DNA of 64,000 nt from Kalaharituber pfeilii (Eukaryota; Ascomycota; Pezizomycetes; Pezizales; Pezizaceae): the NCBI GenBank assembly GCA_015179045.1, contig WHUZ01000010.1:868001-932000 (forward strand). Reading direction: 5' to 3'. Positions 37,021 to 46,435 of this stretch are shown here, piece after piece; the first letter of the stretch is position 1; each line of letters starts with the position of its first letter. The notes under the pieces are model-generated. The model saw nothing but the letters and a program-made list of their open reading frames with translations, was not told where the DNA came from and ran no database searches. Made by a program: the position numbers and the translations under genes.

Positions 37021-37749
37021 ACTGTTGAGCATCGAGCTGTTTACCTGCCATCCACGAGAAGTTAGCAATCAGCAGCGACGCGTGAGCGAATGGACTCAGA
37101 TACACTCACCTCCGAAGTCTCTTTTTCGCTATGGACAGCGATTTCTGTTATTCATTCCTGTCAGCCATGCAAAGAGATGAGAGGCTATCTGCTTACCCAT
37201 CACCCAGTCATTTTGTTGTCAAGTAGTTTGCTGTTTTGCAATACGTGGTAGGCGTTGTCATGAGCAGGAGAAAGAGGGAGCGGATAACAGTGATACTAGA
37301 GGAGTCCCTCTGATTTCTCCTCAGTGTCAATCTGCTACTGCGCGCGGCTGGGGCGAGTACTACCGGCAAGCCAAGAAGGCTCGGTTGGAGTTACTTTTAC
37401 CAGCAACCGGTCTCTGCACCATCCCAAGTAGTACTCGCTATCAGCATAAAGTTTCCCTCAAGTGCATGGTTGCAAGGACCGTGCAAGGGTCCGTCCGGCT
37501 GCAGAAAATCCTTTCTCCACAGACCGCTCCAACAGTCGCGCTTCTGCGACTGGTAGCGAGTACGGCCACTCACTTGTGAGTGCATGTGTTGTGGAGTGGG
37601 AAATTACTTGTTATAGTAATCTATCTCACTTCGAGTCATACGGTGGTAAAGCTTGTATAATTTCTATCATGTAAATGCAAGGCTTCAAACATACATAGAC
37701 CTGGAATGAGCGACGTAGTAGTGGAACCTATGTGTTCTTTTGTACCTAG

Positions 37750-37800
37750 TCTCGCCATAGCTCACAGGGCGGCATGCAAGTAAAAAAAAAAAAAAAAAAA
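37750..37800 (+). mobile_element. type-B LINE-tail insertion in the foldback spacer
   Basis: CTCGCCATAGCTCACAGGGC, GGCATGCAAGT, then about 19 A. Same 5' boundary as the other type-B tails. No clear target-site duplication was found, so it is less certain than the flanked copies. Confidence 0.6.
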
Positions 37801-38339
37801 CCATACTGTATGTCAAATTGCTTGAAAGGCTTGTTAGGCCGTTGTCTGGTTCAAGGCTGTGTTAGGCCTATGCGAGCTTGGAGAGCTGCTGCAAAACGGG
37901 ATATGCATGATCTACAGTTGCCATTGTGCACAGGCCTCTTGTATTTCCGACATTACCCGCCTCAGCCGTGCGCAGTAGGAGGTCGACATGTAGGAGGGAC
38001 TTCTATAGTATCACTGTTATGCTCTCCCTTTCTTGTCTCCTGCTTTTGAAGACAACTACCGCTACAACAGAGGTATTGCAAAACAGCAAACTACTTGATA
38101 ATAAAATGACTGGATAACAGGTAAGCAGGTAGCCTTTCATCTCTTTTCATGGCTAACAGGAATAAATAACAGAAATCACTGTCCAAAGCAAAAAAGGAGA
38201 TTCGGCAGGTAGGTGTACTTGAGTCTATTCGCTCACGCGACGCGCGCCGCTGATTGCTAACTTCTCGTGGATAGCAGCTCGACAACCTGACACCTCCACA
38301 GCTTGCGAGACTAGACACCCAACAGCATGAGAGCTCGAC

Positions 38340-38880
38340 ACTATGGCAGCATTGGCGCAGCATGGTAGCAACGTGAGTTTGGTGTCATGTTCGTCGCGTG
38401 GTGGCAAAGTGAACCTCTTATGTATGGCAGAATACATCCCACATGGCGGCATTCACGCAGCACGGCAGTAAGGTGAGTTGTGCTATCATGCTTATCACGT
38501 CGTGGCAAGGCTAACCTCTCGCGTGTGGCAGCATTCACGCAGCATGGCAGCAAGGTGAGTTGTGGTATCATGCTCATTGCATCGTGGCAAGGCTAAGCTC
38601 TCGCATGTGGCAGAATACATCCGCGCAGCATGGCAGCATTCACGCGGCATGATAGCATTTACGCAGCATGGCAGCATTTACGTAGCATGGTAGCACTCAT
38701 GCAGCATAGCCACAAGGTGAGTTGCAGTATCATGCTCATCGCGTCGTGGCAAGGCTAACCTCTCGCGTGTGGCAGAATACATCCACAGCAGCATTCGCGC
38801 AGCATGGCAGTATGCGCGCAGCATGACAGCATCCGCTCCGCATGGTATCATTCGACGCAGTATGGTGCCATTTACGTAGC
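38340..38880. repeat. 19-bp tandem array, right arm (inverted)
   Basis: Reverse-complement counterpart of 36245-37020. Units of the type CACGCAGCATGGCAGCATT are interspersed with the inverse of the AGAGGTTAGCCTTGCCACG block at about 38470-38530, 38550-38610 and 38725-38775. Confidence 0.85.
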
Positions 38881-39029
38881 ATTGTACATAGGCGTAGCAT
38901 AGCAGGTCCTTTGATGTACATCTATTGACATTAGCATGTATATAGAATGAATGTATTCTCTAAAGGATTAATTAAATTGGGTCAGCACCTAGAAAGGCGC
39001 AGAGCCCCAACCATAGAGTATTGCGTCTG

Positions 39030-39345
39030 CATCCTGACAGTATACTAATACAATTGTACTCTGATAGCACAGTAATGCACTTGCGTCCTGGCGGTATAGA
39101 GGTGAAATCGTGTCATCCTGACTGTATAGTTATACAATTGCGCCCTGATAGCACAGTAATGCACTTGCGTCCTGATTGTATATCATTGCAATTGCGTCCT
39201 GGTAGTATAGAGGCGAAAATTGTCATCCTGACAGTATAGTAATACAATTGCGCCCTGAAAGCACAATAATGCAATTGCGTCCTGATTGTACATTATTGCA
39301 ATTGCTCCCTGGGAGCATAGTGGTACTGTTGCGTCCTGATAATAG
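39030..39345. repeat. 27-bp tandem array, right arm (inverted)
   Basis: About eleven units of the type CAATTGCGTCCTGATAGCAC..., the inverse of the left-arm 27-bp unit, with more divergence between units than on the left arm. Confidence 0.85.
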
Positions 39346-40264
39346 TAGTTTAGATGTGCGTCTGAACACATAACAACAATAGTGGTGTCCTGGCATTGAC
39401 CTCATGGCACCAACGTCAGGACACACATGATGCAAAAAAGACCAAACGGTTCTGGGACGCACCTATGTGGCTCCCTGACGCACTTTTTTCTTTCCTGATG
39501 ACTAATCGCTTTTTTTTATAGATGTTTGCGTACTATGGAAGCATATCTCTAGATGGTACGCAAGCAAGGATTAAGTAGATCATCTCCTTATTTAGTTAGA
39601 ATTTGACTTACACTAGTACTAATTCGAAATTCTTGGCTATTTTGGCGTATTACATTTCAAGGGCTTCTCATACAAAGTATAAGGTTTTCAAAACCCTATA
39701 ACTCAACAACGCCTTCATATTTTTTGAATCGGATATCATCAAGTTGTAGAGCAGACGAAATAGTACTTATCTATGGGGTTTATACTTCAATTAGATCTGG
39801 TTGGGTGACAAGGAAGAGTCCCAACTTTAAGCCCGTAATTTCGGCTGACACGGGTCCCTTATTGATGCACATCACCATAGCAAGGGTAGACTGTAGTCTC
39901 ATGCCAAGACGGGCACCGTCGGGACGTAAAATATCATAATAACAAACTTGAGCGCAGTGTTTGATTGCCTAGTAACCAAGTTCTCTAGCCAAGAGCTAGT
40001 TAAGCACACCAAGCTAGCTACAGTTTGCACTCTATATTCAGGGCACATATAAATATCATTATACACCTAGAATCTAATAATCAAGCATCAACTTCTTTGT
40101 AACTCCTTTACCATAGATAAATACTTTATCTTATATATTCTAATATATACAGCATATGTAAAATACTTCCATATACTATATAAGGCAAGCAATGGAAGCC
40201 TTATCATAGCAAATAGCTGTAAGTAGAGTGTACATGATCTGAAAAAAAGCTACTAATTTAGATA

Positions 40265-40352
40265 CTATTAATGAGCACATTAGACTGATAAGGAGACCTT
40301 AGACACTACTAAGAAGACTTTGTACACTGCTAGAGAGACCTTGGACACTGCT
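40265..40352. repeat. 21-bp minisatellite, left part
   Basis: Units of the type AGAGACCTTGGACACTGCTG repeat with period 21 up to the poly(T) of the LINE. Similar units resume at 41017-41097 (TTAAACGCTGCTAAGCGCAC and relatives), so one array has been split by the insertions between them. Confidence 0.7.
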
Positions 40353-40356
40353 GATT

Positions 40357-40955
40357 TTTTTTTTTTTTTTTCTAATATCATTAATCGCGTGCCGCCCTTG
40401 GGGCTATGGTGGTGTTTAGTAACATGAGATTATAAACAAGGAGAGGAAAGAAGTGAACAGGAAAGGGTGATATTAGAAAATAAATCCTGTCGTCTAGCGT
40501 TCCATTCATTCCAACAATGATCTGATAGGGTCCCCGGCATCTCCATCCTCCCTTGGTGGCTTGAGTAACGCTTCCCTTCCCCCCTGGCCACCGTGCTTTC
40601 CATACCCGGCAACTGTTTAGTATGTTTCTTCCTCTTCTCCGCACCATCTGCATTCCGGGCCGTCTGTTTGTATTGCCAGTGTCTCAGTCCCTTGCCCCCC
40701 AAGAGGCCGGCGAGTGCCCCACCCCGTGTCCCAGTCTTTGGAGTGGACTATAGGTCATGCGTAATCTGTTTCGTTCCTCCGCCCTTCGGGCTTTGGCCTG
40801 TTGGCGTATGCCGGCACTGCTGAGTTGCTGGAGTAGGTAGGGCAATGATTTTTCTGTTCCTTATATTAACGTAGGAGGTGGAAGGGCTTTTCTCTTTTTC
40901 ACGTTTACTGCCGGTAAATTTGTTAAGTTCACTTATTCCCTTATTCTCCTTTGTA
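40357..40955 (-). mobile_element. decayed LINE 3' fragment
   Basis: Poly(T) at about 40356-40371 is followed on the plus strand by the reverse of the type-B tail (CATAGCCCCAAGGGCGGCAC, GCGATTAATGATATTAG). Minus-strand translation over 40400-40760 shows TYSPLQRLGHG, GGKGLR and WKARWPGGK pieces in different frames. These match the intact LSYRPLQRLGG...GGKGLR...WRQKWPGG of the LINE at 29.5 kb, so it is a frameshifted copy. The exact 5' end was not resolved. Confidence 0.7.
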
Positions 40956-41016
40956 CTTAACTTCGCTATAGCCTATAGGGTGACATACGAGTAATACTGT
41001 AATAAAGAAAAAAAAA
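40956..41016 (+). mobile_element. type-B LINE-tail insertion, degenerate
   Basis: CGCTATAGCCTATAGGGTGA, CATACGAGTAATACTG, then an A-rich tail. It is the same type-B end with several transitions. It abuts the LINE relic on one side and the resumed 21-bp array on the other. Confidence 0.55.
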
Positions 41017-41097
41017 TTAGATACTGTTAAGTAGATCTTAAACGCTGCTAAGCGCACCTTAGATGCTGCTAAGCAGATCTTCGACGCTGCTAAGGTA
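41017..41097. repeat. 21-bp minisatellite, right part
   Basis: Continuation of the array at 40265-40352, period 21, with units such as TTAGATGCTGCTAAGCAGAT. The split is explained by the retroposon insertions at 40357-41016. Confidence 0.65.
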
Positions 41098-42029
41098 GAA
41101 CTACTAATGACTGCAAGTAGTATGGTCAGGATATATAGAAATATCTAGTAGCTGTTCAGCTGCTGGTACTGTGGCAGTAGAAAATGGAGCGGCCAGTTTG
41201 TGGCGATATATACATACAATGGGTATGGGAGGAGATGAGGGATGCGTGGGGGTGAAGGGGGAAGTATATATTGTACTATGTTAAGTATGTATATAGGAAA
41301 GGGCAGGGCAGGAGTCCTGCTCCCTCCCCCGTAATCTACGTCATACTAGAAAAAGTTCTTAAGATTTTCCGGCCCTTAAGAGAAAGAGAACCCTCCCACT
41401 GCGAAATTTACTCCGCGTACAGATGTTCCCAACCATACCTCAACACTGAACCATACTACTAGAACGGAAGGTAAAATAGACTTTATTTTCAACAGACCAT
41501 GCGGTCCAGCAGTAGCAGTTTCTTGGACATTGAATGTTCCTGAGAAGAATGTGGGGGCGCCGTGATCGCAAGGTCCCGCTTTGGAGCTTGTCCGCGTTCT
41601 GACGGAAAGGCATTGGTGATTTGCCCAGAAACCGATTTCTTAGGCAAGAGCTCAGGTGGGTACTTTGGTTTCACGGCTTCCACCGTACTGGGCCCATATT
41701 TTTGGCGCTCGGAGGAAGTCTCAGTGTGAATATTGAGTCTGAGATATGGAGATTTGTTCCACGGTTCCCAATGTCCCGCCCCCGACCCGGGTCGAGAATT
41801 CATGAGGAGGGGGGATGACGTAATGCAACGAGAAATTTTCGTTCCGGGCTGCGAAGGTGTGGAGGAAGGAGAGGAGAGAGGAAGGAGATGGGAGAGGCGG
41901 AGAGATATAGGGGAGCCTCCCTGATGCAGAAACCAGAAGAACCATCCGGAAATTTCTGGAATCAGGTTTCTAGAAGGGGAGAAGGGGGGTAGAACGGGGA
42001 TGTGTATGTAGAACTTTCTTTGTTAAGCC
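41098..42029. other. gene-free stretch with a solo 102-bp-type unit
   Basis: Positions about 41667-41760 match one unit of the 102-bp repeat found at 42100-42535. A GA-rich tract lies at about 41860-41905. No gene is supported. Confidence 0.45.
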
Positions 42030-42095
42030 TGTCTCCGGGCTTTGAGGGCTTGCCCAGGGACCCTGCCATGGCTTAGCGCTGCAAGCGGGGAGTGC
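42030..42095 (+). mobile_element. type-A LINE-tail fragment without poly(A)
   Basis: CCTGTCTCCGGGCTTTGAGG then CCCAGGGACCCTGCCATGGC and GCTGCAAGCGGGG. It matches the longer 3' end seen at 12155-12220 but stops before the GTTACGTGA/poly(A) part, directly at the first 102-bp unit. Confidence 0.6.
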
Positions 42096-42099
42096 GAAT

Positions 42100-42535
42100 A
42101 TTGAGTCTGAGATATGGGAATTTTCTGTTTTGAGAGGGCTTCACAGTTTCTACCGCACTGGGCCCATATTTTTGGCGCTCGGAGGAAGTCTGAGTGCGAA
42201 TATTGAGTCTGAGATATGGGGATTTTCTGATTCAAGAGGGCTTCACAGTTTCTACCGCACTGGGCCCATATTTTTGGCGCTCGGAGGAAGTCTGAGTGCG
42301 AATATTGAGTCTGAGATATGGGGATTTTCTGATTCAAGAGGGCTTCACAGTTTCTACCGCACTGGGCCCATATTTTTGGCGCTCGGAGGAAGTCTGAGTG
42401 CGAATATTTAGTCTGAGATATGGGGATTTGTTTCCAGGGGGTTTCATGGTTTCCACCGTACTGGACCCATATTTTTGGCGCTCGGAGGAAGTCTGAGTGC
42501 GAATATTGAGTCTGTGATATGGGGATTTGTTTCCA
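42100..42535. repeat. 102-bp minisatellite, about 4.3 units
   Basis: Direct repeats with period 102 (anchor GGGCTTCACAG at 42136, 42238 and 42340) that include TTTTTGGCGCTCGGAGGAAG. On the minus strand the array is open as a 34-residue repeat (PISQTQYSHSDFLRAPKIW core) within a frame spanning 42023-42604. The period is a multiple of three, so openness alone is not proof of coding. Confidence 0.85.
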
Positions 42536-43135
42536 GTGGGTTTTGATTGAGATAGACCTGGCTTTGAACGCATTTGGTATCACCGTTGCCACACAATCAG
42601 GCATTCAGAAAATGCAATACATCCCATATTTCGTATTTGCTTGTGGTGGATTCAAGTGTGGTCGAGACTGTAAATATCCACAATCAACACAGGAAACAAC
42701 ATGAATTAAAGAGTTAAATTAAGATACCGTAATGCTGCTTGATGGGGATGCGGTGACGAGAATGTAGAAATCCTGAGGGATGGTAATGGGGAAGAAGTGG
42801 GGGAAACAGAAACCGGCTCAATTTATACTTTCACTCGGGAGTAAGACCCTAAACATGGCTGCCAAGAATCTGACCGATTTTTTCACTATAACCAGTCTTC
42901 ACTATAGTGAAGGCACTTTCTTTACCTGTGTAGACAAAGAAGCTCGCCCATCCCTTCACTATACCCAGGTTTTCACTAAATAGAGGTTCATTCTTGCCAG
43001 GTTCACCTGTACTCCTTGTTGCTTTCACAGGTTTCATTATTCCCAAGACGTCAAAACCAAGGCTTTATCGGTTCAAGTGCATTGCCGGTTAAAGGATAAG
43101 TAATACATCTACTTGCAATTCTTAGCTCAAGACTT
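42536..43135. other. gene-free stretch
   Basis: No gene or repeat recognised between the minisatellite and the next LINE derivative. Confidence 0.4.
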
Positions 43136-43144
43136 GGTCTCACA

Positions 43145-44084
43145 GTGCCAGTGTTCCCAACGGGCCGGCCTGGATCGTAAAAATCTAGCCCTAGGCCTGG
43201 CCTGCCTGATCTTTCAGGCCGGCCCAGGCCATCAAAGAAAGATCAGGCCTGCCAGGCCAGGCCGCCGCCCCTCCCACTCCACCCAGTGTTAAGAAGAGAG
43301 ACCCGCTTGCCTGTGTCAAAGGCCCGTGTCAAAGGCAAGATCACCACCTCTAGAGCCACGTCTAGCACAAAGAGCATTTACCAGAAAAGCCAGGCCGCCG
43401 CCCCTCCCACTCCACCCAGTGTCAAGAAGAGAGACCCACCTGCCCGCGTCAAAGGAAAGACCACGACCTCTAGAGCCACTTCTAGCACAAAGAGCAAGCC
43501 CCTTTTACCAGAAAAGCCAGAACTACGACCTGCCACTTCAGCAATAGTAGTTCATGGGATACCAGGGATAGCAGTGACAAAGAGACTGGGGAATGTTTGG
43601 AAGTTGTTGGAGGTGGATAATGAATTGGACACAAAAATCGCTGGGGATCGATGGTTGTTGAAGCAAGAGAGGAGGGAGGGAAAGGCGACTAGTTCAGTTG
43701 TTGTTTACCTGGAGGGGGCAGGTAGAACTAGTAACATACCAGAGACTCTACGCATCGGAGGTAAGACTCGAAGTACAGATGGGATGCGTATGAGTGGGAT
43801 AGGGGAAGGAAAGACAAAGGAAAGCAGGTGGGTAGGGCTAGGGAGGACGCAATGGAGACTGATTAAGCACCCATTGTGTGTAGTGTTTTGCTTGGTCCAC
43901 TGTCTGTCTGCATTTGTTCATCTGCAGCCACGGTGAAGTGTAGATAGATATGTAGTATGGGTGATCCAGCCCACAATCCGGTGTGAAAGACCTGCCTCCG
44001 GGTAATAAAGGGGCCCTGCCATAGGCCGAGAGCCTCCATGCAGGGTTACGTGAACAAAAAAAAAAAAAAAAAAAAAAAAAACAA
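43145..44084 (+). mobile_element. second LINE-derived non-autonomous element (ORF1 fragment plus type-A tail)
   Basis: Contains an ORF1-like frame at 43286-43936, then CCTGCCTCCGGG, GGCCCTGCCATAGGC, CAGGGTTACGTGAAC and about 27 A. GGTCTCACA occurs at 43136-43144 and 44085-44093, a candidate 9-bp target duplication. The first 110 bp (CAGTGTTCCCAACGGGCCGG at about 43150) look like a hAT terminus and may be a separate fragment. Architecture parallels 11609-12254. Confidence 0.7.
43286..43936 (+). CDS. LINE ORF1 fragment with internal duplication
   Basis: Open frame of 216 residues with a duplicated N-terminal segment (RVKGKITTSRATSSTKS and RVKGKTTTSRATSSTKS). The conserved AIVVHGIPGIAVTKRLGNVW and ATSSVVVYLEG blocks follow, as in 11706-12059. 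It is gag-like ORF1 of a Tad-type element by similarity. The first codon given is not necessarily the real start. No zinc knuckle or RT follows. Confidence 0.6.
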   Translation: MLRRETRLPVSKARVKGKITTSRATSSTKSIYQKSQAAAPPTPPSVKKRDPPARVKGKTTTSRATSSTKSKPLLPEKPELRPATSAIVVHGIPGIAVTKRLGNVWKLLEVDNELDTKIAGDRWLLKQERREGKATSSVVVYLEGAGRTSNIPETLRIGGKTRSTDGMRMSGIGEGKTKESRWVGLGRTQWRLIKHPLCVVFCLVHCLSAFVHLQPR

Positions 44085-44125
44085 GGTCTCACACTGGCGT
44101 GTAGAGACTTCTAACCTATTTAGAT

Positions 44126-44161
44126 TTTTTTTTTTTCTTTTTTTTTTTTATATCAGTACTC
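44126..44161 (-). mobile_element. 36-bp LINE-tail insertion (shortest type B)
   Basis: On the minus strand it is GAGTACTGATATA plus poly(A) only. It is flanked by the 13-bp duplication AACCTATTTAGAT at 44113-44125 and 44162-44174. It shows that about a dozen bases of LINE 3' end plus poly(A) were integrated as a complete event. Confidence 0.85.
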
Positions 44162-44390
44162 AACCTATTTAGATATTAGCTATTGTATTTGCTATATAAG
44201 ATATCTGAACTTGACATGTATTCCAAACCTTCCCATGATGGACACAGAGGTATTCTATTCTGCCTTTCTGCTCTGAGCCACTTCCAACCACAACTGCAAA
44301 TCTAGTAACTAATGCATAGTCTTGAAGACGGTGTACTATATTATCAATAAAAGTATACTACTCTATACTAATTGGAGCACCTCGATGAAG

Positions 44391-44460
44391 GGCCCTGCCA
44401 TGGCGAACAGCTGCACGCGGGGTCACGTCACAAAAAAAGAAAGAAAAAAAAGAAAAAAAA
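44391..44460 (+). mobile_element. 70-bp LINE-tail micro-insertion (type A)
   Basis: GGCCCTGCCATGGCGAACAG, CTGCACGCGGGGTCACGTCAC and an A-rich tail. Flanked by the duplication CCTCGATGAAG at 44380-44390 and 44461-44471. Confidence 0.92.
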
Positions 44461-44824
44461 CCTCGATGAAGTACAGGAATATCTTATCTATCACCCAGAT
44501 TGCCTATTTAGGTATAAAAAAAATGCGTGGGGGCTAGGTGTTGCTGAATGATAGGTAATGATGAGTGAGAGTGGGCACAGCGAAGCTATTGAATAAACAG
44601 CCTTATATACTATTAAAGCTCTTCAGCCAAGTATTTACAAAATTCCGGCAACAGTTTTTTTTTTTTACTATCATTCAGCCATTTACCATAGCAGGGCGCA
44701 GCAACAACACAAGTAAATAAATGGTCTATATTACTGGTGGACTTAATGGATGTATGGCCAACCTCGGAGGTAGTGGCGGTTGGCTTTGTTGAAAGACCAC
44801 GCGTCCTAGCTATCAAGTGGTAAC

Positions 44825-44850
44825 CTCGCCATAGCGGCACGCGAGTACTG

Positions 44851-44900
<50 letters not shown>
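44825..44900 (+). mobile_element. 76-bp LINE-tail micro-insertion (type B)
   Basis: CTCGCCATAGCGGCACGCGA, GTACTGATATT and about 44 A. Flanked by the 13-bp duplication ATCAAGTGGTAAC at 44812-44824 and 44901-44913. Confidence 0.92.
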
Positions 44901-44904
<4 letters not shown>

Positions 44905-44929
44905 AGTGGTAACTAGTAAGCGATTCCGC

Positions 44930-45165
44930 GACTACAGAGGCGAAAGAGAAAAGCTGTGAGTGGGTATGATAGCAATCATATCTTCGATATATCATACACG
45001 AAGTTGTACTCGGGTACATGCGAGCTCGCCAACCTTGAAAACTCTGCATATTAGCGCACGCCACTCGCTATCCGCTTACCGTACAAGGAACTACCTGTCC
45101 CTGAGCGGACAGGTATCATATGCATAAAAAGTACCTGTCCCGAGTCATCCCTGACAGGTTAGTTC
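44930..45165. repeat. dispersed repeat, copy 2 (inverted relative to copy 1)
   Basis: Reverse complement of the 30012-30210 segment with scattered differences and one extra internal duplication of the ACCTGTCC...GACAGGTA portion. Confidence 0.75.
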
Positions 45166-46333
45166 AATTTGCTTCCTTCCCTAATCTGATCTTGAAATTG
45201 GCTGGGTGTTTCACCTGTTGGGCTGCGGACTACATACAACACATGGCTGGGATTTTTCCTTATGCAGTATTTGTCGTACACTCTATTCTGGTACCCATAA
45301 GCACTCCCTTTGGCCCCCGACACGGCTCATAGAGAAAATTAACTTTCTTGCGTACCCAACAATGGAATCGTATAGTACCTGTGCATTGAGTACTCCCAGG
45401 CCATTCCAATCTCCATAAATCCCCAATCAACCCCGTAAGAAGAGAATGAATAACTCGAGATTTTATTCATGGTGCAACATTTACAATTAATACCTATTGC
45501 CTGACCACATACAGTTTTCAGTCCTCGCCTATATGAAATATTGTGCTGCATATGTCTGTAATTATCATGCTCACAAACGTTAGCTATTAGTTACAGCAGC
45601 CAACAGAAAGAGGTGCTTACCTGGATTCTTGCGGATGTTATCCTAGCTCCAGGGATGACTATTAAAAAGGAATCTTTGGGCGACCGCAGCCACAAGTTGT
45701 TGTGGTGTGTCGAACGATTGCTACTTTGTGAAGCTAGAACCGTGGAAGAGGCAGCGAGAGCATTTTAATCCAGTCAATCTAGGGAGAAGACTTTCCAAAA
45801 TTCAAATAGTACAAAAAGAAATCAAGATCTAGAAAAATAAAGGCTTAAATATACAAGTATTCTACAGTAAGTACTTCGAATTACATGTTTTTTCTATGGC
45901 GCTGCGCAGCAGGAGCCAGGTTTTGCTTTCCAAATATAGAAGTTTCCCTGTGGAGGTACTAGCGGCCCGAATGAGGCTGATGTATTTTCCTTCAAAAGTC
46001 CCACTGACCAACGCCTGACACAAGACCATTCGCCAAAGAAATCAGTGCTCAATGGGCAAGTTTTCGAAATCAAATGTTTGAACTCCGAAGGTATGAAGTT
46101 AAAGCAGAGACTCGGAGATGAAAATGAGCTCTATATTTTCAATGAAAAAACATGGATAGAAATAAATTATTACACATAGAACAAGATTAGATATCTTTTT
46201 TGAAAGAGCCATCGCTATCAAAGTTAACGTAGAAAGAGAAAGGGTCAACTGGAAAATGCATGATACTAATAATACTCTGGAGTATATCTATACCCTTCTA
46301 TTACATCCCTTGTGCTAACTTGTAAACAGCGCG

Positions 46334-46371
<38 letters not shown>

Positions 46372-46435
46372 ACTCTTAACATGCACTTTTCGCCTCTTGC
46401 GCCTTCAATTTTAGTAAGAAATGTTATAAAAGGCC
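45166..46435. other. gene-free stretch with long poly(A)
   Basis: A 36-base A run lies at about 46334-46369 without an identifiable LINE end or duplication. No gene recognised. Confidence 0.45.

Larger units (their letters stand above)
34399..39893. mobile_element. large foldback-like element, about 5.5 kb
   Basis: The outer ends share the 17-bp inverted repeat CAGTCTACCCTTGCTAT (34399-34415 and, reversed, 39877-39893), both flanked by TA. Inside lies a long imperfect palindrome. Matched inverted blocks are 35137-35162/39853-39878 (26 bp, one mismatch), 36195-36215/38932-38952 (21 bp perfect), 37220-37244/38073-38097 (25 bp perfect) and 37335-37350/37963-37978. The arms are therefore about 35.13-37.37 kb and 37.95-39.88 kb around a spacer of about 570 bp. 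Each arm contains a 27-bp array and a 19-bp array in mirrored order. No transposase was recognised. The segment 34399-35130 is not mirrored and may be a separate nested pogo-like relic, in which case the foldback starts near 35118. Confidence 0.75.

Noticed and set aside
40430..40702. Two overlapping 90-codon minus-strand frames as genes
   Set aside because: They are frame-shifted readings of a decayed LINE ORF2 C-terminus.
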